Below, in pieces: positions 8,896 to 18,320 of a DNA stretch of 23,079 nucleotides. This stretch comes from Hofstenia miamia. Taxonomy: Eukaryota > Xenacoelomorpha > Acoela. Location: positions 969,326 to 992,404 of the forward strand of contig SCFE01000064.1 in NCBI GenBank assembly GCA_004352715.1. The letters run 5' to 3'. Position numbers and translations under genes: made by a program. Numbering within the stretch: the first letter of the stretch is position 1; every line of letters starts with the position of its first letter. The notes under the pieces are model-generated. The model was not told where the DNA came from. It made no database searches and saw nothing but the letters and a program-made list of their open reading frames with translations.

Positions 8896-8947
8896 AAATG
8901 GAAATACACAAGCTACTCATTTGCCTGAGAACCAAATTACAAAACAG
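8896..8947 (+). other. candidate internal exon (52 bp) of a host gene
   Basis: A strong acceptor (long pyrimidine run, then CAACAG ending at 8895) and a consensus donor (CAG followed by GTAAGT at 8948) bracket 52 bp. One frame is open through it (NGNTQATHLPENQITKQ, entering with one base of a split codon and leaving in phase 0). A second frame, starting at an ATG, is also open. No homology is recognised. If real, the surrounding transposon-filled DNA would be intron of a plus-strand gene. Both splice sites could occur by chance in a window this size. Confidence 0.3.
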
Positions 8948-9379
8948 GTAAGTTATGTTTGAAATTTAAAAAGGAAAAACCTGATTTGTGAGCTTAGAAG
9001 AAGTGTCTACAAACATTTCACTAACTGGATATTTCACTAACTGACAAAGTGAAATAATGTGAAATTGTTTAATGTGAAATACCTTTTACTCATAATCTAC
9101 ACTGCATTTTACAGTTTATGATGCAATTTTTTTTGACTATTTTTCTGAATATTTGACATCACAGCTACACAAAAAGTTTTGCAATTTTTTCAAGACTGCA
9201 ATCTAATTGCAAATTAATTTTATTGTGAATATTGTAGTATTGTGATGACTACACTTTATTAATAGTGAACAGTTGTAAAGTGGTATCATACCCATATTTT
9301 GTAGTGTGTTATAGGAATTTATTGTTTCAAATCCAAACTGTTCTATGCTTTTCACTTCTAGAGACTGCTGTAGTTCTAT
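8948..9379. other. AT-rich spacer before the LTR element
   Basis: Only short local repeats are seen (TTCACTAACTG twice near 9015-9045, AATGTGAAAT twice near 9055-9080). No gene or RNA is recognised. Confidence 0.4.
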
Positions 9380-9827
9380 TGTAGAGTCACTCAGGGACTC
9401 ATTTTTCCTTTTTAATTATTTGGCACACTGAAAATAGTGTTACATCTTTTTGACGTCCTGATTTGACAATTTGGTGCTATCAATTTATATCAATCTCTTT
9501 TAAATCAATTTATTTGTAATTCCAGTGTAGTTATTTGATAGAATTATTATTTGTTCTCTCAGTTCATATTACATGTGATTGCTTGTTTTAACTTTGCAAA
9601 GGAAATTGTGATTAAACTGTAAACAGTAACCAGGTAATAATTTACAGAATTTTGTAATATATATCTGAGGGAACTGTAGCAAAGTGCACAATAAATTTGT
9701 CTTCCTCCAACTGTGTTTGATCTTTTCTCACTTTTATTATCTAGTAACCCCTTTTAGATTCATCATTGAGGATTTGGTTATGATAATTATTGCTTAAGAT
9801 CTGGTTACAATTTGGGAGGAAACAGCA
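9380..9827 (+). repeat. 5' LTR
   Basis: The left edge is fixed by alignment with 22550: it begins TG, and the flanks differ before that point. Homology with the 3' copy runs 170 bp, until the 3' copy is interrupted by a piggyBac insertion. The right edge is inferred from a terminal CA at 9826-9827, one base before a TGG-type primer-binding site, giving a 448-bp LTR. Inside are a TATA-like TAATATATAT (9655-9664) and an AATAAA (9690-9695), spaced as in compact LTR promoters and poly(A) sites. Confidence 0.72.
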
Positions 9828-9828
9828 C

Positions 9829-9846
9829 TGGGTGTCAGGGGTGACA
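9829..9846 (+). other. candidate tRNA primer-binding site
   Basis: TGGGTGTCAGGGGTGACA starts one base after the inferred LTR end. A TGG start complementary to a tRNA CCA tail and the TGTCAG core resemble the Leu-tRNA-type sites of many Gypsy elements. An alternative TGG at about 9802 is possible. Confidence 0.4.
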
Positions 9847-10040
9847 AATAGTTCCTTAACAGTGACAGCCTGAATTGTGGTCACTTTAGGTTATGGTTAG
9901 GAGTAGGGAATAAGAACTTTTTATTCAATCAATTCATACATGCACATAATATTAACACACTGCAAATATACTATGCTGTTGGCAAATGTGAATTCACAGC
10001 AATTATGTGCCTTTTGTTTATTATTTATTTACATCAAAAC

Positions 10041-11432
10041 ACTGAGATCAAGCAGCTCTGAGCTGCCCTTGCTGAACAAACCAGTTGATGTCTTGCTTGT
10101 GAGCAATGCCTAGATTCTCTTCAAGCTGAGATGCAAGAACAAAGTCATTATGCCAAATTGAGAGAGACATTTCATTGATTCAATCAATGCCTTGGAAATT
10201 CAACTCCAAACTTTGTTGACACCTCCACCTACATCCCTGCTGAGGCAGAGAAGCCCACCTTGTTCTTCACTCTCCCAGTTTAGACTTTCCAAGTATGTAA
10301 CTCACAGCGTTTTACAAGATGTTTTGGACATCTTTTCTAAAAACCTTTCTGAACAAATTTCTGAAATTATTTCAGCTTACCTTCAAAGCATCCCTATTGT
10401 TGCCACATCTACACCAGTGATGCTTCAATTCATTACCCCTGTCACTTCATTCACAACTGGAAATCCCACCTTTATGCAGTCAGCTTTGACTCAAGTTTCT
10501 ATGTTAACCACAGTTGCATAAATGCATAAATGCCTAGCATGACCATTTTGCCTCCTGCACCTGTGAACACCTGTGTTACCCCCACTGTTGTAACTCCAAT
10601 TACTCCTCCACAGTCACTTGATCTTTCTACGTCCACTTGGAAGAATGGACCATGTTTTACCCAATTGATCCTACCTACAACTGCTGTTGGAAACAAAACT
10701 GCTAACCTATTCAATCACAATTCTATATTGCCTAAGTTCACCAGAAAGATCAATGAAATCTCACAGTCTTTTGAAGAGTGGGTCTTCCTCTTTTAGTTGA
10801 CAATGAGGCAGTACAAAGCCACTCAGGATACTGCTGTTGCACAATTCCCCATGTACTTACAAGGTCTTGCATATAACTGACATATGATGCTTGATCAAGA
10901 TGTCAAGATTAATTACCAACTTCTAATCTGCTATTTTGAGGAACACTACAGGGCGCCTCACATTCAACATCAGTACAAGATGCTGCTTTGCAATCTTTTG
11001 TTCAAGAAGGGCAATGACGTCCATATGTACATCACACAGGTAGAAAGGCTGTTTTGCTTAAGCAAGCTCACCCCCAAATATTCAAAGCACAGTATTTTCT
11101 TGTATATTTGACAGGGCTTTCCGCCCAATATTCATAGTCACCTTGACCTCAAGTGTGATCCCAAAGAAGATCTCAACCTGATAATTCATAAAGCTATTAG
11201 CATTGTGTACATGCTGCACAATACCACTCATATCAACAAGTACACTGGAGATCTTAAAGCAGGCTCTTCATCTCAGAAACCCCCTACCTCCTCAAGTACG
11301 GTTGCTCCCAAAGTGAGGATAGAAATCAAACAGACTCATTGTTTTTGGTGCAGCCAGAAAGGTCATACAAAGTCTCAATGCCAAGCTGTAATTTACTTGG
11401 TCACTGATGGTGAGGGCTTTGTCATTAATTAG
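10041..11432 (+). pseudogene. gag: Ty3/Gypsy gag (broken)
   Basis: The gag reading goes through at least two frames. An N-terminal coiled-coil-like stretch (from 10041, with DSLQAEMQEQ) shares its frame with the later part. A Pro/Thr-rich middle segment (10192-10521) is in another frame. The capsid region (about 10727-11200) shows LPKFTRKINEISQSFEEW and QFPMYLQGLAY, typical of Ty3-type capsids. A CCHC zinc knuckle, C-x2-C-x4-H-x4-C (CFWCSQKGHTKSQC, 11340-11381), closes the protein and would bind RNA. In-frame stops lie at 10794, about 10878, 11109 and 11430. In a live element this protein would form the particle that packages the RNA. Several lesions make it non-functional as read. Confidence 0.8.
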
Positions 11433-11497
11433 CCTGGGTTTGAAGAGTATCCTCCTGATCTACCTGTCAGTTCTGTCAATTCATCAAACTAGTTGGA

Positions 11498-11794
11498 GTG
11501 CCACCTCCTATAAACTGTGCACATGATGTTCTGGTCATTACCTCACTGTTGCATACTAAAGTTAGCCCTGTGGATATAAATGGATTTTTGGTTAATGTCA
11601 CTATTGATACCATGGCCTCTGCCTCCATTATTAGCAACACTTGCTGTTCTAAATTATGTTTATCAAGGGACAATTTACTTCCATCTACTGCACATCTGTT
11701 GGATGCTTCTGGGAACTCACTATTGCTTAAAGGTCATGTATTGAACCTGGAACTATGCATTCAGCAAACAACATTCTATTGTAACCAAGAATGA
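11498..11794 (+). pseudogene. retrotransposon aspartic protease (defective)
   Basis: The frame 11498-11794 contains VDINGFLVNVTIDTMASASI. The surrounding hydrophobic pattern is that of a retropepsin flap and active-site strand, but the catalytic D-T-G triad reads D-T-M at 11606-11614, so the Gly is lost. The order after the zinc knuckle and before reverse transcriptase fits the gag-pol layout. It would have processed the polyprotein. The substitution and the frame change relative to both neighbours show decay. Confidence 0.65.
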
Positions 11795-11820
11795 TTGTCC
11801 AATTTGCCTGCCCATTAGGA

Positions 11821-12573
11821 GGGTACCAGAAGACCTCTGAGAAGAGTATGAAAAGATTCTGAGTGATCTTATAGAAAGTGGCATTATTCAGGCTAGCAAC
11901 AGCCCTTACACTGTGCCCACTGTCTTTATTAAACAAGTACTGCCTCTGTGTGGACTTCAGGAAGCTTAATGATGTCACAGTAAAGGATGCATATCTGCTT
12001 CTGTGCATCGAGGATCTTCTCTATAATGCTAGTCAGTATAAGCTGTTCAGCTGCCTTGACTTGTGCAAAGCATATTGGCAGGTGCCAATGAAGCCTGCTG
12101 ATATCCTGAAGACTGCCTTCATCACTCCATATGGCCTCTTTGAGTGGAAGTACATGGCTTTTGGGCTCTGCAATGCCCTGGCACCTTTTCAATGCTATGT
12201 TACCCATGTGCTCAGGAATGATACCAGCATGTTAGAACCAGACATCATCACCTACACAGAGGACATTCTTGTTGCTGGGAACACCTTTGCTGAGCACCTG
12301 GAAAGGCTGGGGTAAAGTCTCAATCACTTATACAAATCTGGTCTCTGTGTTAATGGAAACAAGTGTTCCCTTTTACAACTACATGTTACTTTCATTGGGA
12401 GAATCATTAAACCTGGTCATATTTCCATCAAGAATGACGCAAAAGATCATCTAGACAAAATTGAAACTCCTTGCTCTCATAAGGATGAGCAACACCTTAT
12501 GGGATTTCTAAATTACTACAGTGCCTTCATCTCAGAACTAGCTAACAAGACCAAGCATATCTCCAACCTATAA
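11821..12573 (+). pseudogene. pol: Ty3/Gypsy reverse transcriptase (broken)
   Basis: The entry region (IESGIIQASNSPYTVP, frame starting near 11868) shifts by one base into the main frame at about 11940. There LCVDFRKLND (11944-11973) and LDLCKAYWQVPM, with the first catalytic Asp at 12058-12060, are clear. Then follow TPYGLFEWKYMAFGLCNA and the active-site box, which reads YTED (12253-12264) instead of Y-x-D-D, so one catalytic Asp has become Glu. TAA codons interrupt at 12313 and 12571, but the same frame continues through the thumb and connection region (MGFLNYYSAFI). In life it copies element RNA to DNA in the cytoplasmic particle. It is inactive as read. Confidence 0.88.
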
Positions 12574-12639
12574 CAGCACAGTATCAAATTCAAGTGGACT
12601 TGGGCAGAGCAAGAAGAGCTTGACACCATCAAGGGAGAA

Positions 12640-13100
12640 CTAAGAAAGATTCCTAGTTTGAACATGCTGGATTACTCAAAAGAGTTCATTATTGACTGTG
12701 ACACCAGCTTGGTCACAATTAGTAATGTGCTTAGCCAAGTTATCAATCACAGAGAATGCCTGATCCAGTATTTCAGCCACAAGGTCCAAAATGCTGAGCA
12801 AAACTACAGTGCTACAAAATCTGAAATGCTAGTGTTATTGGAGAGTCTAAAGAAATTTCATTTCTTCATTTTTGGTAGTCACTTTACTGTGTGAATAGAT
12901 AACTCTGCACTAGTCTGGTTGAAGAAATTTTCTGGGGACAAGTCCAACATTGTCACCCATTGGATTGAATACTTGAATGATTTCATGTTTTCTATTAAGC
13001 ACTGTTCAGGGAGACTTCATAACAATGCAGACTATTGGACCACTCTGCCTAGCTATGAATGTGATCTCTGGAAAGCACTGAAGAAAAGACACCATTTGGA
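12640..13100 (+). pseudogene. pol: Ty3/Gypsy RNase H domain (broken)
   Basis: It continues in the frame of the reverse transcriptase. EFIIDCDTSLVTISNVLSQ (from 12682) carries the first acidic residue of the Ty3-type RNase H fold. IQYFSHKVQNAEQNYSATKSE, interrupted nowhere, contains the 'S-x-K/R-x-x-x-x-E-x-x-Y' signature and the catalytic Glu region. A TGA at 12892-12894 falls just before IDNSALVWLKKF, where most relatives have a basic or aliphatic residue before TD; decay of a CGA Arg codon would explain it. NADYWTTLP near 13030 corresponds to the D-x-L-S-R end of the domain. The enzyme removes RNA from RNA-DNA hybrids during reverse transcription. Confidence 0.82.
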
Positions 13101-13189
13101 TTTATCCCTCTCACCAGCTATGAGCACATTCCTGAGATCAGTGCAGATAACCATGGAAATGCAATCCTTCCAATCCTCATAAAAGAAGA

Positions 13190-14588
13190 AATCACCAAAG
13201 CAGCAATCTTGCACCACCAATGCCATGATAAGGTGATAAGTGAAATCATAGAAAATTAAAGAACACTAATTACATCCTCAGTCCTGTTGCCAACAGATAC
13301 TTTTGGCAATACAACTGGAAGCATATAGAGGCAGGCTTGCTTTATGCCTGAAGTCAGAACAGTTGGTTAGCTGTCCCTGAGTATTTCCAAAGGGATTTGG
13401 TGTGAAAGATTCATGAAAAAGGCCACTTAGGCATCATACAAACTGAGCGCATGTTTAATGCAAGGTATGTCACAGTCAGCATTAGAGCTGCAGTCCAAGA
13501 TGTAATTTATAAATGTACCACTTCCCAGAGCAGAACACACTAGTGAAGTTGTGCACATGGACATCAAGAAGCTCTCCCAAGATGATGAAGGGTACCAGTA
13601 CCTTCTTGTACTTATAGATCCCTTTACCAAGTACACCCAACTCATCCCCCTCAACAGCACCACCACCAAGGTTATTGGAGAGAAAGTAGTAAAGGAATGG
13701 ATCCTTAAGCTTGGGCCCATGGAGCACCTGATTTCTGATCATGGTCCAGAGTTTTACAACCACCACTGCATATCACCCACAGTTAAATGGAGGTGTGGAA
13801 AGACTTAACCATACAGTTATCAAGCTAATTTGATTTGCTCTTGCCTGAGCAGTTAGCTGAAACTGGAAATGTGTTATCAAAGCAGTAGAATATTGTTACA
13901 ACACTGCAGTGCATTCTACCACAAAGGTCAGCCCTTTTAAGGCTATGTTTGGTCACAAGGCAACTTTCCATCATGTTTCCTGACTATAATGAGCCCACTC
14001 TGGAGAATTTTGTGAATTGTNNNNNNNNNNNNNNNNNNNNNAAGCAGTAGAATATTGTTACAACACTGCAGTGCATTCTACCACAAAGGTCAGCCCTTTT
14101 AAGGCTATGTTTGGTCACAAGGCAACTTTCCATCATGTTTCCTGACTATAATGAGCCCACTCTGGAGAATTTTGTGAATTGTATGTTTGCACAAGTTCCA
14201 AGAAGTACACTTAACTATCTGTAGAAATACTAATCAATCTGTCATCCACCAATGGTGGAATTTCAATTGTAAATTGTATGGCAAGCATCATAAACTTGGT
14301 GACAAAGTCTTTGCCTATTTTCCTCAACAAATCACTGATGCTAATCAGGTATGGAAGCTTGCTACTAACTGGCAAGGCCCATTCACTATAAAAAAATTGC
14401 TAGATCATCATAAATATTTATTAAGTAATAGGAGAGTTGCCCATTTCCAATGACTCAAGAGAACCATCAAAGATATTAGTAATGTCGTCATCTACCCTAA
14501 CAGTGAATTTTCACTTGTTGATGACAGAGTAAATAAACTTGAGACTTATAGTAACCTCACTGAATGTGAGGAAGATGACCTCACATAG
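13190..14588 (+). pseudogene. pol: Ty3/Gypsy integrase (broken, gap-duplicated)
   Basis: A zinc-binding segment (HEKGH at 13412-13426, then K-C-T-T-S at about 13511) keeps both His, but the second Cys is Ser. The catalytic core follows in another frame: HMDIKKL (first Asp 13554), LISDHGPEFYN (second Asp 13737), then after a frame change AYHPQLNGGVERLN with the catalytic Glu at 13798. Only about 20 codons separate the second Asp and the Glu instead of the usual 36, so about 15 residues are deleted. The C-terminal part (14187-14588) has GDKVFAYFPQ and NWQGPFTIKKLL, the GPF/Y-type module; no chromodomain is seen. The stretch 14021-14182 is an assembly artefact, so the true gene is about 160 bp shorter. 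Confidence 0.85.
13880..14182. other. 21-N gap flanked by identical 141-bp sequence (assembly artefact)
   Basis: The 141 bp at 13880-14020 recur, without any difference I can see, at 14042-14182, separated only by 21 N. Sequence that reads through integrase continues normally if one copy is removed. This is the signature of two contig ends that overlap but were not merged. Confidence 0.9.
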
Positions 14589-15179
14589 GTTGAGTACAAT
14601 AGTAACCTTGGTAATATAGTAATGTTACTGCTACTTGTATTTTGCCTAGACATAGGGTTAGGGACCAAAAGTATTTAGATCATTTAAATACCCAAGATTA
14701 AGAACTCAATCTAATTTCTATGTTTAGTAACAAAGTCACAATAGATGAAACAAATGGAAAACCAGCTGCCTATGAGGAGATGAGTGAGGTGAAGGCATAA
14801 TCCCCAAGATGAAAGGAGGCAAGATGTCAACCCACATCAAGCAGAGGAGAGTGGGTCCTGGAAACAAGGCAGGATGCAAGAGGACTCAAGTAGCAGACAG
14901 TGCCACTACTGGGAGCAACAAATAGCCCCCTAGGAGCGTGATTCCTGTGACTACTTGGGGCAACAGTTAGCCCCTCAGGAGCAGACCTCAGATTACTACT
15001 TGGGGTGACAAATAGCCTCTCAGGAATCTGAGGAGCCAAGTAAATACAGAGTGCCTTTGCTACTATAAGTGCTAACATCCAACCATCCCATAGTGACTCA
15101 AGCACCCCATCTAGCCCCATTCCTTCATCACATGAGTCCATATCATTAGATCCAAGAAGAATTAAGAATGCCAGAGAAA
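14589..15179 (+). other. region between integrase and ORF X
   Basis: After the integrase stop there is no domain I recognise. Apart from the 45-bp repeats it holds a Ser/Pro-rich plus-strand frame (about 15068-15190). That frame could be the beginning of ORF X before a frameshift at about 15190-15210. In other Gypsy elements this is where env or an accessory ORF starts. Confidence 0.4.
14905..15039 (+). repeat. three imperfect 45-bp tandem repeats
   Basis: Units start at 14905, 14950 and 14995 with an exact 45-bp period, so a coding frame would be kept. In the plus frame each unit reads LLG-A/V-T-N/V-S-P/L-x-G plus variable residues, with some stops. The antisense strand is open across all three (part of a 141-codon frame, 15252 to 14827). 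The plus frame continues into a Ser/Pro-rich stretch (from 15068) with a basic RRIKNAREK patch, possibly the N-terminus of ORF X. Confidence 0.75.
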
Positions 15180-17929
15180 AACCTCCAAAGTAGGAGATGA
15201 GATATTGCATTCTTACTTTATTGCTACCCCTAAAGCAGTCAGTTTCATGCATGACAATCTGTCAGAAGAGACAAAGAATAGGTTACTTTGTTACTTTGGA
15301 CTTTCAATACTAAAAACCTTACTTGTGCCATGGACATAATTCCTTTGTTATTGCTGCAGAATGTAGACCTAAGGTCAATATGATTATATGCTATGATTAA
15401 AAATGCATGGAGGGTTCAAGAAGCCCTATTGGCACAGCACAGTCCACACAATGTTTGATGAGTATCTCAATGTAACACACCTATGCCAGCTCTTAAGCAA
15501 CAAGTATGCCATCCAAAAGTTTGAGTGCATCAACGTAGACTTCAATAACCTGCTCATTATCTACTTCTTCTGAGTTGGGAAAGTCAACCAGCTAAAGATA
15601 ATAGAAAAGATAGAGATTGCATATTAGCTAGCTAAGGTCAAAAATATCCACCTAGTCATGTTTGTGAAGGAGGAATACCAGGATGAAATACCAGAGCAGG
15701 TTGTCAGACTCCACTTTAGGATGGAAAACTTTACCATTCTATACACCAGCTGCTATCATCCCACAAGCATGTACCAGTCCAGTATTTTCTTGATCACCAA
15801 GCTAATCTACACAGACCTCCTTCTGTGCAAGACGATACTGACTCACCACCTTGCAGTGGACACAAGGGGGCACCTGCCCCACCATGTGGAAGATCAAAAA
15901 TTGGCTTCTTCACACATGCTCACCACTATCATTGCCTGGAAAAACCAAAAAGGCTATGGAGAGGTTTGAAAAGTTCTATGCCAGACTCATTGGTGCAAGT
16001 AGTCTGCTAGGGTATCTTCTGCCCCAGATGATTGTTAACTGTCTCAGTGTTGCCTTTGCTGACTTGAACATCTTTTCAGAGACCCTCAGAAAGTACATAT
16101 GGGGAGCTACTGCAGAAACCAAGTTCCCATCATTGGAATTTGGCCACATGCTGCTCTGCACCAACCATCTTATCTGCCAAGAACCTGGATCCATGCAGCA
16201 GTTCTTAGAACTGGTGAACCACTATGATGTTCACACTAAAACAGAAATCTTGTTTAATCTGGAAAAGATGAATTATCTGGAAAGCAGCTATAATAAGATC
16301 TTAGAGACATGGAGACAGAGCTCAAAAGATGGCAAAATAATTCCCATCATTGTCATAGAACAAACAATGTGCTCACCCAAGTGATTTTACTGAGAAGAGG
16401 AGTTGCTATCCTTGTCTGCAAATGAAGTATCATCTGGAACCAAGGCGCTCATTGAGGCCATCAACTTCCAAAAGTTTTCCAGCTTTGCAAGCCCTTCTGT
16501 ACCCACACTAACATTGTTGATTACTGAGGATGAGCAAATTTTAAATATTGAGCACCACCCAGATCATCAAACAAAATAGAGACAATGACATATTAGGTCT
16601 CATGAAGTGCTGCCTAACTGAAATGTTCACTAAGGAGGAACTGGTACTTCTACAATTGCCTGGGTGACAAATAGCCTTGGACATAGAATGTACCACGTCT
16701 CAACTTTGAATCACTAATGCCCAGATCAATAAACTCTGAAAGAGTGGACTCCATAGCACATTTTGGGATTCCATTAAGGACGCCAATATCAATTATCCCA
16801 TTACCATCAGAACAGCCATGCTAAAGAAAAAGGTTGAGTTTGACCTTGTTGAGACAAATGTGGAAAACCACAATCTGTTGTGCATCCCTCCCCCCCCCTG
16901 CAATGCACTCTGCTCATTTTACCATCATGGCGCATTAAAAAGGGTGTCAGAAGGTATCAGCCCACCTTTCTGACAAGATAAACTATGTCTCCACAGCAGC
17001 TGAGATCACTAAGTCAATGCAAATGAAAGAATATAAGAAGACTTTAAACACTCTGGTTGAAGGTGGAAACCTGGAATGCATCTATATCAACAGCAAACTC
17101 ATGATCAAAAGTTTTTTCAAAAAGGGCAACTGATCTCCACTCAGCTACAGAAGATCTACAATAAAATCACAACACTAGATCCATGAGTTCTTATTTTGTT
17201 CCAGGCATCAGGTGACTTGATGTGGATCAATAACATTTAAACCCTCACTTAATACTATGATGTCACAAAGAGAATTGAAATAATTACCATGTTGTGAGCA
17301 GAAGTTACAGATCTGGAGGAAATGACCTCACAGCAAGTCAACAAGTACTGTTAAACAATAATAAACAATAAACAATAAACATTTAATATGCACAAACTAA
17401 ACACAAGTTGTGCAAAAACTAAACAAAAATTATATATAAAAAATTTTACAATAAGAGAATAATAATAAATTGTTTACACTGCAATATATAAAGGAACTGA
17501 GAAATTTTCTTTAAAAACTAATGAAATGTATTTATGGACCACACAACTCACATGTGATCACTCAGAGAGGTATTCACTCACTTCTACCCAAACACCTGGA
17601 GAAGATGCCCATACATTGGATATGGATGTGCTCATGACCCTCATGATTGCACTTAAAGGCCTTTGTCTTTACAAATGATTCTACAATACATTTATGCAGA
17701 GATTAAATAATCTATGAAGAAACTGCCTGATCAGCTCCTGCCTGCTGGAGATCAAGTTTTTCACCTAAGAAGCAAAGCAGTAACACAGAGAGAGACACTT
17801 ATGCAGATTACCTGACGACCTAGATATGCTGAATTTATGTCCTGGGACAACATCTTAGCAGTAGAAATTGTTAAGGAGACGCAAAAGCTCCTATCAGTTC
17901 CTCCAGTCCAGATCCTACTGCAAACTTAA
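15180..17929 (+). pseudogene. ORF X copy A, unknown protein of the LTR element
   Basis: I do not recognise this protein. Homology with copies B and C shows it is coding-derived. Matching pieces include YFIATPKAV (15214), MFDEYLNVTHL (about 15450), VKEEYQDEIP (15664), a long open piece from 15950 to 16384 with an amphipathic helical look (KKAMERFEKFYARLIGASS), KKKVEFDLVETNVENHNLLC (about 16826), FFKKGQLISTQLQKI (about 17113) and the C-terminal AQ/TQKLLS...LL-Q-T stop at 17927. Intact coding capacity is roughly 900 residues. It ends 15 nt before an LTR start, so it occupies the env position, yet no convincing signal peptide, fusion peptide or membrane anchor is visible. There are many frameshifts and stops, a 35-bp deletion relative to copy C at about 16565, and a 178-bp insertion at 17353. 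A structural or accessory function would be speculation. Confidence 0.65.
17353..17530 (-). mobile_element. short retroposon-like insertion in ORF X copy A
   Basis: Copies B and C lack these about 178 bp: they continue directly across the site. The insert is AT-rich and carries about four units of a 7-bp repeat (AAACAAT) at its plus-strand left end. Read on the minus strand this is a 3' microsatellite tail (TTGTTTA)n such as several non-LTR retrotransposons and SINEs carry. Target duplications are not clear. The source family is unknown. Confidence 0.5.
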
Positions 17930-17944
17930 CCATACAATGGGGGT

Positions 17945-18020
17945 ATGTCGAGTCACTCAAGGCACCAATTTTAACTTTATTTCTTTAATTATTTTGGCAC
18001 TCAGGAATTAGTGTTATGAT
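17945..18020 (+). repeat. LTR fragment A (diverged)
   Basis: Begins TGTCGAGTCACTCAAGGC after a purine-rich GGGGGTA, and aligns with the first 75 or so bases of the 5' LTR with clear divergence. It follows the ORF X copy A stop by 15 nt, so it is the start of that copy's 3' LTR. Homology stops near 18020. Confidence 0.65.
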
Positions 18021-18024
18021 TGAA

Positions 18025-18304
18025 GTGAGACTAATTATATTGTGCAATTCAAGAATTATTACCTGTTTGGGATTTACAAAATTCACATTTAAGTTCCTTC
18101 TAAAATTATAGAGTAATTACACATTTATCTAAAATGAGGGAACAGATAATTATATTTTCACATTACTACATTAGAAAACTGATAGTGGAAATCAAGACAT
18201 CATTATGACATATCATACTAATTTAACTAATTTTATGGCAGTATTTAGCACTAATACAAACAACAATTCATAAAAATCAAAAAGGGGCCCTGATTGAATC
18301 TACA
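18025..18304 (-). repeat. LTR fragment B (diverged, inverted)
   Basis: On the minus strand it begins TGTAGATTCAATCAGGG at 18304 after the purine tract GGTGGGGG. It follows LTR coordinates at least to the 12-mer CAGGTAATAATT (18055-18066), which sits at LTR position 252 in the 5' LTR and about 239 here. It is the 3' LTR of ORF X copy B. It meets LTR fragment A tail to tail at about 18020-18030, and both are truncated there. Confidence 0.6.
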
Positions 18305-18320
18305 CCCCCACCTTGCTCAA

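Noticed and set aside
14827-15252. 141-codon antisense frame taken as a gene
   Set aside because: It is antisense to an element with clear plus-strand coding and its regular pattern comes from the 45-bp repeats; kept only as an observation.
16420-16700. BEN-like domain in ORF X (LMKCCLTEMFTKEEL region)
   Set aside because: A faint resemblance to the helical start of BEN domains, but the later conserved positions do not follow; too weak to claim without a profile search.
16889-16900. Poly-C run as a regulatory motif
   Set aside because: Copy C has a short mixed sequence there; it is a local homopolymer expansion or a sequencing error.
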